64,000 nucleotides of DNA, from the NCBI RefSeq assembly GCF_018383905.1, contig NZ_JAGYWA010000002.1, positions 317,262 to 381,261 of the forward strand. The letters run 5' to 3'. Both the position numbers and the translations under genes were made by a program. The number at the start of each line of letters is the position of its first letter. The stretch's first letter is position 1. Below are positions 51,845 through 61,542 of the stretch, piece after piece. The stretch is from Flavobacterium branchiicola (lineage in GTDB: Bacteria > Bacteroidota > Bacteroidia > Flavobacteriales > Flavobacteriaceae). Under the pieces are notes generated by a model. The model was given only the letters and a program-made list of their open reading frames with translations. It searched no databases and was not told the origin of the DNA.

Positions 51845-54589
51845 TTGAAATCGATACTTTTAAAATCACTTTTCCTCTTTTTCATTGCTTTTCAAATTCA
51901 GGCACAAGAGTTGCTTCCTTTCGTCGAAAACTACAGTAAATCAGATTATCAGGGAGACAACCAAATATGGAATATTGCTCAGGGAAAAGACAAAGCAATG
52001 TATTTTGCCAATAATCACTATTTACTGCGATATGATGGCGTAATATGGGAAAAATATTCATTGCCCAATAAAACCATTATTCGTTCCATACTAATCGAAG
52101 GTGATCGAATATATTCGGGCTCTTATAAAGAATTTGGCTATTGGCACAGAGAAAATGGAGAAATGCACTATGTTTCAATCACTAAAAATCTCCGTTTATT
52201 TGATGAAAAAGACAATGAAGAAATCTGGAAAATTTTCAGGTTTAATGGGGCTTTATATTTTCAGTCTTTTAATGATATTTTTATTTATGACGGAAAGCAT
52301 ATTCAAAAAATTAAATTTCCATTTTTAATCTCCTATTGTTTTGCAGTCGATCAGAATCTTTACGTAGCTTCTGTAAGCAAAGGGATGTTTAAAATGAACG
52401 GTTCCAAAATTACTAATCCAAAAGGATGGAATGTTTTAAAAAATACTGTTGTTCATGCAGTCGAAAAGTATAAAGAGAAGACTTATATTTTTACACAGAA
52501 AAAAGGAATTTTTATTGTCGAAAGAGAGGGTTTAAAACCGTGGAATAATCCATTGAATGAAACTTTAAAATCAAATGGAATTAATGTTGCTAAATTTATT
52601 AAGAATGATAAACTGGTTATAGGAACCGGTAATAAAGGAGTCTTTATTTATGATTTAAGTAAAGATACTTTCAAGAATATCGATAGAAATAATGTTTTGA
52701 TGAATAATTCCGTCTTAAGCATTGGTCTTGATAAAGAAGAAGATTTATGGCTTGGTCTGGATAACGGAATTGCTCATGTTGAGGTAAATTCGCCAATTTC
52801 TTTTTTTTATGATAATTCCGGAATTTTAGGATCAGTTTATTCGGTTGCGACTACCAATAAAGGATATCTGATCGCTTCAAACCATGGAATTTTTGAGTTC
52901 GATTCGGGAAATTTTAAAATGCTTTCTAATACACAGGGACAAGGCTGGAATATTACGAAAATTGGTGATAAATATTTAATTGGTCATAACGATGGAACTT
53001 TTTGTTATGAAAATGGCGCATTAACTAAAATTAATAATGTAAGCGGCGGTTGGAATTTATCCAAAAGTATTATTAATGACACCTATTTTCAATCTACTTA
53101 TAGCGGAATTCTGGTTTATGACGATGTCTCAGATTTAAGAAAAACAAAAAAAATTAATGAACTCTCAAAACCAATTAAATATGTTGCACAAAATAAAAGA
53201 AATGAGATTTGGGCAGCAGATAATTATCGTGGATTATACAGGGTCCTTTTTGATGACAATTACAAAACCTTAAAAGTTGAAAATATTACACAACAGAGTA
53301 AAATAAAAAATGACTTTGGGGTTAAGATTTTTGAATTTAGAAAAGAGTTGCTTTTCCTGATAAATAATGTTTGGTACACTTTTAATTCTATTTCAAATAA
53401 ATTAGAAGAGAATGTTTTATTCAATTCTAATTTTAAAAACATTTCTGATGTTGTCGCCATAGACGAAGATCATTTTATTGTGCTACAGGATGGGATTTTG
53501 TATCATATCTATGCGCAGGGAAATAAATTTTTATGGAACATAATTCAGGAGAAATATTATAAAGGAAAACTGATCAATGAAAACTTAAGAATTTTCAAAA
53601 GCAACAACCATTATTTAATGAATTTAGATGATGGATTTATTTCTCTTCAGTTAGGTTATGAGAATAAACAAAATAAAGGCGTCAAAGTCGAAGCTTATAA
53701 TGAAAACACACTTTTACCAGACGATGGAAAGATTAAGCATAATACAGAATTAAAAATTAATGTTATCTCCGGAATTTATGGAGCCAGCAAGCCAAATTTA
53801 TTTTATCAGATAAATAAAGGTAAAAATTACGTTCCAATTTCAAATGGAACAATAGTTCTGAATAACTTAAGCAGTGGTTCGCATTCTATTGTGATTTTTA
53901 AACACGACGGAGTAAATTATGATAAAGTTTCCAGTTTTGATTTTAGAGTATCACAACCCTGGTACTTTTCATTTTGGATGATTCTTCTTTATTTATTAGT
54001 AATAGGAGCAGTGCTGTTTTTTTATTATAAATGGAATAAACTACGTTATAGACAAAAGTTAAAGTTGCAGGCAGAAGAATTAAAGCATCAGCGCGAAATT
54101 CTGGAAATGGAGCTTAAAACAGAAAATGAATTAAATATTCAGGAATATGAAAAGCATATTCTGGAACTCGAATTGCAAACCAAAGCTTCAGAAGTAGCAG
54201 GAAAATCATTGTCTATCGCGAAGCAAAGCGAAATGATTGATAAGATTCAAAATATTCTGGAATCTGAGAAAGACTTCAATAAACTTAAAAGCGAAATTAA
54301 AAAAGCAATTAAGATAAATGAAGTGAATAAACATGAATGGGAGATTTTTGAAACCAATCTGAATCAAATTCACAATGAGTTTATCATTACCTTGTCTAAA
54401 AAGTATCCACAACTAACTCCAAAGGATATAAAACTGTGTGTTTATCTTAAAATGAACCTCTCTTCAAAAGAAATTGCACCTATGATGAACATCTCTTTTA
54501 GAGGTGTAGAACTGCACAGATATCGTTTAAGAAAGAAATTAAACCTTAATCAGGAAGAAAACCTGTCAAAGTTTTTATTAAGTCTGTAA
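51845..54589 (+). CDS. SusR-like propeller/Y_Y_Y/LuxR-type regulator of the glucan locus
   Basis: No ATG starts the frame; TTG at 51845 gives a textbook signal peptide (LKSILLKSLFLFFIAF) and lies 18 bases after a TATCTTTG promoter element (51819-51826). A more upstream TTG at 51812 would precede the predicted transcript start. The 914-residue protein has a periplasmic beta-propeller (about 25-620), a Y_Y_Y-like domain, one membrane helix (about 705-727), a coiled coil and a C-terminal LuxR-type helix-turn-helix (SSKEIAPMMNISFRGVELHR). This is the SusR-like design that senses oligosaccharide and activates the adjacent SusCD operon. Confidence 0.85.
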   Translation: MKSILLKSLFLFFIAFQIQAQELLPFVENYSKSDYQGDNQIWNIAQGKDKAMYFANNHYLLRYDGVIWEKYSLPNKTIIRSILIEGDRIYSGSYKEFGYWHRENGEMHYVSITKNLRLFDEKDNEEIWKIFRFNGALYFQSFNDIFIYDGKHIQKIKFPFLISYCFAVDQNLYVASVSKGMFKMNGSKITNPKGWNVLKNTVVHAVEKYKEKTYIFTQKKGIFIVEREGLKPWNNPLNETLKSNGINVAKFIKNDKLVIGTGNKGVFIYDLSKDTFKNIDRNNVLMNNSVLSIGLDKEEDLWLGLDNGIAHVEVNSPISFFYDNSGILGSVYSVATTNKGYLIASNHGIFEFDSGNFKMLSNTQGQGWNITKIGDKYLIGHNDGTFCYENGALTKINNVSGGWNLSKSIINDTYFQSTYSGILVYDDVSDLRKTKKINELSKPIKYVAQNKRNEIWAADNYRGLYRVLFDDNYKTLKVENITQQSKIKNDFGVKIFEFRKELLFLINNVWYTFNSISNKLEENVLFNSNFKNISDVVAIDEDHFIVLQDGILYHIYAQGNKFLWNIIQEKYYKGKLINENLRIFKSNNHYLMNLDDGFISLQLGYENKQNKGVKVEAYNENTLLPDDGKIKHNTELKINVISGIYGASKPNLFYQINKGKNYVPISNGTIVLNNLSSGSHSIVIFKHDGVNYDKVSSFDFRVSQPWYFSFWMILLYLLVIGAVLFFYYKWNKLRYRQKLKLQAEELKHQREILEMELKTENELNIQEYEKHILELELQTKASEVAGKSLSIAKQSEMIDKIQNILESEKDFNKLKSEIKKAIKINEVNKHEWEIFETNLNQIHNEFIITLSKKYPQLTPKDIKLCVYLKMNLSSKEIAPMMNISFRGVELHRYRLRKKLNLNQEENLSKFLLSL

Positions 54590-54833
54590 GATTTGATTTT
54601 ATTTTTTAAATAATTTATATTTTTTCAATTCATTCTTTATAGAATTACAATACATCATTACTACATCATAAGGTTATGTTAATGTAAATTTTTTGATAAT
54701 TATAACATTGATTATCATTAGTATACACGATAATTTTAACACAATGATGTAGCTATGTAGTAGTGCTGTTTGATGTACTACAACGTTGTAATTGTTTAAT
54801 TTGGCTCTACTAACTTAAACGATTACATACTGT

Positions 54834-57800
54834 ATGAAAAATTTTATTTTTAGCTTTTTAGCACTCTTGTTGCTGCCATCATATATGATGGGACAGGCAC
54901 AGGCAATTAAAGGAAAAGTAGTAGACAGTAGTGGAATGGGAGTTCCGGGAGCTATAATTAGTGCTTCGGAATCCAGAACATCTACTGATGCTGACTTTGA
55001 TGGTAATTTTACCATTAATGCTAAGATTGGAGAAACTTTAAAGATCTCTATGCTTGGTTTTGATTCTGTATCAACTACTGCTACTGCAGGAGCTATGTCG
55101 ATTACCTTAAAAGAAGCAGGCGATACTGCTTTAAAAGAAGTTGTTGTAATTGGTTACGGTACCAGAAAGAAAATTGATAATACTTCGGCCATTACATCAT
55201 TGAAAGCTGAAGATGTTACAAAAACAAAGGTAATGAATGCTTCACAAGCTATTCAGGGTAAAGCTGCTGGGGTTCAGGTAATTTCATCTGATGTTCCGGG
55301 AAGTACACCTTCAGTGGTTATTAGAGGATTAGGTACTGCACTAGGAGGAAGAAATCCTTTATATATTGTTGATGGAATGCCAACTGAAAACATCAATAAT
55401 ATTAATACCAATGATATTACTTCTTATGAGATTCTTAAAGATGCTTCTTCATTAGCAATCTACGGAACGAGAGCTGCAAACGGAGTTATCATTATTACTA
55501 CTAAAAAAGGTAAAGGAGATAAAGTTTCGGTAGAAATTGAAAGCTTCGGAGGTGTTAGAACACCGCTTAAAAAGGTTAAAATGGCTGACGCAAATCAATA
55601 TGCAAACTATTCTAACGCAGCCTTAGGAACAAATAAATTCTCTACAGATCAACCAGTTAATACTAATTGGCTAGACGAAATTACAAGAACAGGAACTTAT
55701 ACACAAAATAATATTTCTATTTCTGGTGCTTCAGAAAATGTTAAATACTTTTTTAGTGCTGGTAACTATCAGGAAAAAGCAGTTCTTAACGGTTTAGATT
55801 ATAGCCGTACAAGTTTTAGAAATAACAATGAGTTTAAACTTTCTAAAAAAGTTACTTTAAATCAAAACTTCAGTTTTACATCAGCTAATTCTGCTCCAAA
55901 ACCGCTAAGTGCATTTACAAATGCATACAAACAATCACCAATTGTTCCTGTACGTTTTGCTAACGGTCAATATGGTGTGCCTTTCGCAGATGCTAATGGA
56001 GTAGCAAGTCCAACTGGTAGCTCATTTAACAATGTTGGAAACCCAGTTGCACAATTAGATTTTTATAATGAGCAACAAAGAAGTGTTACTCTTCAAGGTG
56101 GTTTGAAATTAGATTATCAAATCATTGATGGTTTAAAGTTTACCTCACAATTTAATGGAGAGTATTATACTTGGAAACAATATAATTATGAAGATACTAA
56201 AAATGTTTGGTTAGCGGCAAATCCAACTCGTGTTGAGTCGAAATATCCTTCATCAGATCCTATCAATTTATTGACAAGAGGAAGAGAGCAGTATTTCAAC
56301 TGGAATTTATCTAACTATTTTACTTACAATAAAGTATTTGCTAACATTCACGATGTTGAGTTAACGGCAGGTATTGAGACTTCTGTAAAAGGCCCTAGAG
56401 AGAAATTGGTAATTACTAGAAAAAATGTAAGTCCGGATTCTAATTATTGGTCTTTATATAATGCAACAGATTCAAAAGGTGTTGATTATTCTGGTACTGT
56501 TACAAATTTACAAGATATCGTTTTCAACGAAAGTAAATTAGCTTCTTATTTTGGTCGTGCTCAGTACAAATTAATGGACAGATACTTATTGACGGGAACT
56601 ATCAGACGTGACGGATCATCAAACTTTGCTAAAGATTATCGTTGGGGAACTTTCCCATCTGTAGGTCTTGGTTGGATTATGACAAAAGAAAGCTTCTTAT
56701 CAGATATTAAAGGAGTTGATTTAATTAAATTAAGAGGAAGCTGGGGTAAATTGGGTAACCAAAATGTACCATTAAACAATCAAGGTTATGCTTCTGGATT
56801 AAATAGTTATTTAGGTGGTTCTATTTTAAATGAAGGTACTAGTATTACTTCTCAAATTGACCCTACTTTAACATGGGAAATTACTGAAGAAACTTCTGCA
56901 GGTATTGATTTTGAATTCTTAGGAAACAGATTAAAAGGATCTGTTGATGTTTATAATAAAAATACTGATAATGTTATTTTGAACATTAAGCCTTTTCCAA
57001 CTTCTGGTATTACTGTAGCAACTCCATCTCATGTTGGTGAAGTTTCAAACAAAGGATATGAATTAGCATTACGTTGGGACGATAAAATTACTGACGATTT
57101 AAGCTACTGGGTAGGAGGTAACTTCTCTCACAATAAAAATGAACTTACAGGTTTAAAAGATGTTTCATTATCTCAGGTTATTGGAGGTAATTTAGGAAAT
57201 GGACAGGATACTAAGTTGTTGTACAACAACTCAATTGGTCAGCCATTAGGTAGTTTTTATCTTTATGAATATGCAGGTGTAGATCCGGCAAACGGAAATA
57301 TGCTTTACTATAATGCTTCTGGTGCCAAAGTAACTCAGGATGCATTATCTGCAACAGCTGATAAAAAATATGTAGGTTCAATTTTACCAACATCTAACTA
57401 CGGAGTTTCTTTAGGAATTGTTTACAAAAACATTGATTTCTCAGTAGACGGATATGGTACAGGTGGAGCAAAAGTATACAATGGTAAAAAAGCGCAACGT
57501 TTTGGAGGTGAAAACATAGAAGCTTCTATGACAAATGATTTTTGGTCACCAACAAATACAACTTCGCCAAATCCAAGACCATTTAATACGGTTCCTGTAG
57601 CTTCAACTTACTACATGGAATCTGGAGATTTCTTTAGAATCAATAACATCACTTTAGGTTATAAACTTCCTCTTAAAGAAGATCAATTTATTAGTTCTTG
57701 CCGAATTTATTTTAATGCAATCAACCCTTTCATTACACAGAAATACTCTGGTTTTTCTCCTGAGTTAAATGGTGATGGTAATCCTTACGGAACACAAGGT

Positions 57801-57863
57801 GTAGAATTGGATGCTTATCCAACATTAAGATCATTTGTAATTGGTGCTAATTTAAAATTTTAA
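54834..57863 (+). CDS. SusC-family TonB-dependent transporter, glucan locus
   Basis: The 1009-residue protein has a signal peptide (to about 20), a carboxypeptidase-like domain (GKVVDSSGMGVPGAIISA), a plug with KAAGVQVI and NPLYIVDGMPTE, and a long barrel. It is preceded by the SusR-like regulator and followed by susD, GH144-like and GH3 genes, so it probably imports beta-glucan oligosaccharides. The 244-base gap upstream carries no clear TAnnTTTG but is rich in TGTAGTA-type repeats. Confidence 0.95.
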   Translation: MKNFIFSFLALLLLPSYMMGQAQAIKGKVVDSSGMGVPGAIISASESRTSTDADFDGNFTINAKIGETLKISMLGFDSVSTTATAGAMSITLKEAGDTALKEVVVIGYGTRKKIDNTSAITSLKAEDVTKTKVMNASQAIQGKAAGVQVISSDVPGSTPSVVIRGLGTALGGRNPLYIVDGMPTENINNINTNDITSYEILKDASSLAIYGTRAANGVIIITTKKGKGDKVSVEIESFGGVRTPLKKVKMADANQYANYSNAALGTNKFSTDQPVNTNWLDEITRTGTYTQNNISISGASENVKYFFSAGNYQEKAVLNGLDYSRTSFRNNNEFKLSKKVTLNQNFSFTSANSAPKPLSAFTNAYKQSPIVPVRFANGQYGVPFADANGVASPTGSSFNNVGNPVAQLDFYNEQQRSVTLQGGLKLDYQIIDGLKFTSQFNGEYYTWKQYNYEDTKNVWLAANPTRVESKYPSSDPINLLTRGREQYFNWNLSNYFTYNKVFANIHDVELTAGIETSVKGPREKLVITRKNVSPDSNYWSLYNATDSKGVDYSGTVTNLQDIVFNESKLASYFGRAQYKLMDRYLLTGTIRRDGSSNFAKDYRWGTFPSVGLGWIMTKESFLSDIKGVDLIKLRGSWGKLGNQNVPLNNQGYASGLNSYLGGSILNEGTSITSQIDPTLTWEITEETSAGIDFEFLGNRLKGSVDVYNKNTDNVILNIKPFPTSGITVATPSHVGEVSNKGYELALRWDDKITDDLSYWVGGNFSHNKNELTGLKDVSLSQVIGGNLGNGQDTKLLYNNSIGQPLGSFYLYEYAGVDPANGNMLYYNASGAKVTQDALSATADKKYVGSILPTSNYGVSLGIVYKNIDFSVDGYGTGGAKVYNGKKAQRFGGENIEASMTNDFWSPTNTTSPNPRPFNTVPVASTYYMESGDFFRINNITLGYKLPLKEDQFISSCRIYFNAINPFITQKYSGFSPELNGDGNPYGTQGVELDAYPTLRSFVIGANLKF

Positions 57864-57867
57864 TATT

Positions 57868-59364
57868 ATGAAAAAGATATATATATCAATCTTCGTGTTA
57901 GCAGCATTTACCTTTACAGGATGTGCTGATGATTACTTGGATGTTAAACAATCAGAAACAGTTTCTACAGACGACATCGAATTGTATAACAATGACAATG
58001 GAGCAAAAACATTTGTTACTGCTATTTACAGCAAGTTTTTGGACTGGGATATGAGTTCATTTGGATGGATTGGTTTAGCAAGTATTACATCTGATGATGC
58101 TGACAAAGGTTCAACACCAAGTGATACAGGTACTGATAAAGATGTTTTGGATGCCTTAACTTATAATGCATCAAATCCATCTGCTGAAAGTACATTTAAT
58201 GCTAACTACGACGGAATCAATAGATGTAATCAGGCATTGGCTATTCTTCCTAAATTAGATAAAGCTGATCCTGCATTAAGAGATAGATTAATGGGTGAGG
58301 CTAAGTTTTTAAGAGCTTTTATGTACTTCACATTAGTGAAATGTTACGGCGGTGTGCCAATTGTTGATCACGTATCTAGTATTCCATTATCAGCAGAAGA
58401 TAAAGCAATGCAGTTAACTCGTAAAACAGCTGCTGAAGTTTATGCTTTCATTGAAAAAGATTTAAATGAAGCTGCTGCGGTTTTACCAAATAAATCTCAA
58501 TATGCTGATGCTGAAAAAGCTAGAGCTTCAAAAGGTGCGGCTTATGCTTTATTGGCCAAAGTAAGCTTGTATCAGAAAAAATGGCAAAGTGTTCTGGATA
58601 ATTGTAATAAGGTTACAGGATACATTATCTCTCCCGATTACGCTAAAATGTTTAGGCTTGAAGGAGAAAATGATGGAGAATCTATTTTTGAAATAAATGG
58701 TGTTGGTTCTGTACCAGCACGTGGAATTCAAGGATATTCAAACACTCAAGGTGTGCGTGATTCTTGGGGATGGGGTTTTAACCAACCTTCTCAGAGTTTA
58801 GTAGACGCTTATGAAGCAGGAGATGTTAGAAAAGATGCAACTATTATTTTTAGAGGAACAACTTTGTATGATGGTACTGTAGTTCCAACAGTAGAAGTTG
58901 AAGAAGGACAAACGGATCCTAATCCAAGATATAACTATAAAGCTTATTCTTCTGCATTCACAAATGGATGGGAAACAGATGCCAATATTAAGTATTTAAG
59001 ATATGGCGAAGTTTTATTAATGAAAGCGGAAGCTTTAAATGAATTAGGCCAAACTTCAGAAGCTATTTCGCTGCTTAACATAATTAGACACAGAGCTGGT
59101 TTAGATGAAACACCTGCAACTTCTCAAGCGGCAGTTAAAACGGCGATCTGGAAAGAAAGAAGAGTTGAATTAGCATTTGAATTTGACAGATTCTTTGATT
59201 TAGTTAGAACTGGTCAGGCTAAAGATGCCTTTGCTGCTGACAAAAGTATTTATTTCCCTAATGGAAGAGTATTTACAGTAGGTAAAAATGAATTATTCCC
59301 AATTCCTGCATCATTTATTTTGCAGGCTCAAGGTTTAAGTACTCAAAATCCTGGTTATAATTAA
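57868..59364 (+). CDS. SusD-family glycan-binding lipoprotein, glucan locus
   Basis: The 498-residue protein has a lipoprotein signal (AAFTFTGC) and SusD motifs: GEAKFLRAFMYFTLVKCYGG, EVLLMKAEALNELGQ and RRVELAFEFDRFFDLVRTGQ. It starts 4 bases after susC. It binds oligosaccharide at the surface and closes over the SusC barrel. The hairpin after it may reduce transcription into the enzymes. Confidence 0.94.
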   Translation: MKKIYISIFVLAAFTFTGCADDYLDVKQSETVSTDDIELYNNDNGAKTFVTAIYSKFLDWDMSSFGWIGLASITSDDADKGSTPSDTGTDKDVLDALTYNASNPSAESTFNANYDGINRCNQALAILPKLDKADPALRDRLMGEAKFLRAFMYFTLVKCYGGVPIVDHVSSIPLSAEDKAMQLTRKTAAEVYAFIEKDLNEAAAVLPNKSQYADAEKARASKGAAYALLAKVSLYQKKWQSVLDNCNKVTGYIISPDYAKMFRLEGENDGESIFEINGVGSVPARGIQGYSNTQGVRDSWGWGFNQPSQSLVDAYEAGDVRKDATIIFRGTTLYDGTVVPTVEVEEGQTDPNPRYNYKAYSSAFTNGWETDANIKYLRYGEVLLMKAEALNELGQTSEAISLLNIIRHRAGLDETPATSQAAVKTAIWKERRVELAFEFDRFFDLVRTGQAKDAFAADKSIYFPNGRVFTVGKNELFPIPASFILQAQGLSTQNPGYN

Positions 59365-59378
59365 TACCATTTATATAT

Positions 59379-59416
59379 CACTTCCTTCAGTTTACTGAGG
59401 GAAGTGATTATTTTTT
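59379..59416 (+). terminator. hairpin after susD
   Basis: CACTTCCTTCAG (59379-59390) pairs with CTGAGGGAAGTG (59395-59406) apart from one wobble, followed by a broken T run. It may attenuate rather than fully stop transcription before the GH144-like gene. Confidence 0.55.
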
Positions 59417-59435
59417 ACATTTTAAATTTTTTATA

Positions 59436-60812
59436 ATGATTAGAATTTCAGTTTTATTTTTAGCTTTTACTTTTTTTGGTTGCGGATCAAATGCCGACAA
59501 AACAAAAAAGAATACAGGAGAAAATACTTCTGGCGTTGTATTGACAGATGAACAACTTTTAGATGTCGTTCAAAAACAAACCTTTAAATATTTTTGGGAT
59601 TATGCCGAACCAAATTCCGGATTAGGAAGAGAACGTTATCATCCTGATGGGAATTATCCAGACAAAGACCCCCATATTGTAACAACAGGAGGATCTGGTT
59701 TTGGATTAATGGCAATTGTTTCAGGAATGTCAAGAGGTTATGTTACAAAAGAAGAAGGAGTAAAAAGATTAGATAAAATTGCCGATTTTCTTGCAAAAGC
59801 AGATCGTTTTCACGGAGCATGGTCACACTGGATTGACGGAAATACAGGAAAAGTAAAACCATTTGGGACTAAAGATAACGGAGGAGACTTAGTCGAAACC
59901 TCATTTTTAATTTCAGGCATGATTACTGTTCGTGAATATCTGAAAGATGGTTCTGAAAAAGAGAAAGCAGTTGCAAAAAAATACGATGCACTTTGGAAAG
60001 GTGTAGAATGGCAATGGTATACTAATAACAAAAATGTTCTGTACTGGCACTGGTCACCAAACTACGACTGGCAAATGAATTTCCCGCTGGAAGGATACAA
60101 CGAATGTTTAATTACTTATATTTTGGCAGCTTCTTCGCCAACACACGGTATTGATGCAAAAGCATACCATGAAGGCTGGGCAAGAAGTGGCGGAATTGTT
60201 TCTTCAAAAACTAAATATAATATTCCTTTAGTGCTAAAACACAACGGTGCTGAAGAATTTGGCGGGCCATTATTTTGGGCGCATTATTCTTATGTAGGAT
60301 TAGATCCTAATCAATTAACAGATAAATATGCAAACTATTGGGATCTGAACGTAAATCAGGTTAAGATCGATTACCAATATTGTTTAGAAAATCCTAAAAA
60401 GTTTAAAGGTTACGGTAAGGATTATTGGGGCTTAACAGCATCTTATTCAAGAAATCCTGACGGTTCAATTGGATATAATGCACACATGCCAAGCAATGAT
60501 CAGGACGTAATTTCTCCGACTGCTGCAATTAGTTCAATTGTTTATACGCCAAAAGAATCAATGGCTGTAATACGTAATTTATACGAAAATCATAAAGATA
60601 AAACTTGGGGCGATGCAGGCTTTTATGATGCACTAAGTTTAGGAAATGACAATTGGGTAGCAAAACGCTATTTAGCAATTGATCAGGGCCCGGAAATAGT
60701 GATGATCGAAAATTACCGTACAGGTTTACTTTGGAAATTATTTATGAATGCTCCGGAAGTAAAACAAGGATTAACAAAACTTGGTTTTAAATCAGGTAAA
60801 TACGGAATTTAA
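59436..60812 (+). CDS. GH144-like glucanase (glycoamylase family) lipoprotein
   Basis: The 458-residue protein has a lipoprotein signal (LAFTFFGC) and a single glycoamylase-type (alpha/alpha) domain: FKYFWDYAEPNSGLGRER near 50, TTGGSGFGLMAIVSG near 85 and NYDWQMNFPLEGYNE near 205. This pattern is shared by GH144 endo-beta-1,2-glucanases. With a SusCD pair and a GH3 enzyme it suggests use of beta-1,2-glucan or similar. It acts at the cell envelope to shorten glucan chains. Confidence 0.75.
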   Translation: MIRISVLFLAFTFFGCGSNADKTKKNTGENTSGVVLTDEQLLDVVQKQTFKYFWDYAEPNSGLGRERYHPDGNYPDKDPHIVTTGGSGFGLMAIVSGMSRGYVTKEEGVKRLDKIADFLAKADRFHGAWSHWIDGNTGKVKPFGTKDNGGDLVETSFLISGMITVREYLKDGSEKEKAVAKKYDALWKGVEWQWYTNNKNVLYWHWSPNYDWQMNFPLEGYNECLITYILAASSPTHGIDAKAYHEGWARSGGIVSSKTKYNIPLVLKHNGAEEFGGPLFWAHYSYVGLDPNQLTDKYANYWDLNVNQVKIDYQYCLENPKKFKGYGKDYWGLTASYSRNPDGSIGYNAHMPSNDQDVISPTAAISSIVYTPKESMAVIRNLYENHKDKTWGDAGFYDALSLGNDNWVAKRYLAIDQGPEIVMIENYRTGLLWKLFMNAPEVKQGLTKLGFKSGKYGI

Positions 60813-60818
60813 TATTCT

Positions 60819-61532
60819 ATGAAGTATAAAGCAGCATTTTTATTTCTGTTCTTTTCTATAATTGTTTTTGGACAAACAGAAACAACCGGAAAAATCAATA
60901 CAGTTATAATGTCTAAATATGAGTTGGGTTATGTTCTACATCGTCCGGCAAATGTTAAGGAGAAAAAGCCCTTAATCGTTTTTATTTCGGGAGATGGAGA
61001 AAAAGGAACCGATCTTGAAAAAGTAAAAATTAACGGTCCTTTAAAATATTTAAAAACGCACCAATTAGACGCTTATGTTTTAGCACCGCAGTGCAAAGAA
61101 GACGAAAATTGGGATATAGAATCAATTTACCAGCTGATTGTAAAAATTCAGAAGGAAAACAAAATTGATTCTGATAGAATATATGTTACTGGTTTGAGCT
61201 CAGGAGGCTGGGCTTCATGGAATTTGGCTTTTGCACATCCGGATCTATTTGCCGCAAACATACCTGTCGCAGGCTTTGTAGATTTAATTCAGTTAGAAAA
61301 AACGTGTGAAATAGCCAATATTCCAACCAGAATTTTCCACGGATTATTGGATGATGTGGTAAATGTGAATTATGCAATTGCGATTTACAAGGAATTGAAA
61401 AAATGCAATGCAAAAGATGTAAAGCTGACGATTTTTGATGATGCAAATCACGATAGTTGGACAAAAGTTTATGACAATCAGGAAATATACGACTGGATGT
61501 TTAAACAGAATAAAAAGAATACGAACAAATAA
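60819..61532 (+). CDS. small secreted esterase-like alpha/beta hydrolase
   Basis: The 237-residue protein has a signal peptide (to about 18, IVFGQ), a nucleophile elbow GLSSGG with catalytic Ser near residue 130, HGLLDDVVN (Asp) and DANHDSW (His). It resembles PHB-depolymerase-like or carboxylesterase proteins found in polysaccharide loci. It could remove acyl groups from glucan. It starts 6 bases after the GH144-like gene and ends 10 bases before GH3, so the three are co-transcribed. Confidence 0.75.
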   Translation: MKYKAAFLFLFFSIIVFGQTETTGKINTVIMSKYELGYVLHRPANVKEKKPLIVFISGDGEKGTDLEKVKINGPLKYLKTHQLDAYVLAPQCKEDENWDIESIYQLIVKIQKENKIDSDRIYVTGLSSGGWASWNLAFAHPDLFAANIPVAGFVDLIQLEKTCEIANIPTRIFHGLLDDVVNVNYAIAIYKELKKCNAKDVKLTIFDDANHDSWTKVYDNQEIYDWMFKQNKKNTNK

Positions 61533-61542
61533 ATAAAATAGA

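Noticed and set aside
54720..54800. TGTAGTA/TACTACA-type repeats upstream of the second SusC as the binding site of the SusR-like regulator
   Set aside because: Arms are imperfect and overlap each other; no second example in the window supports a motif.
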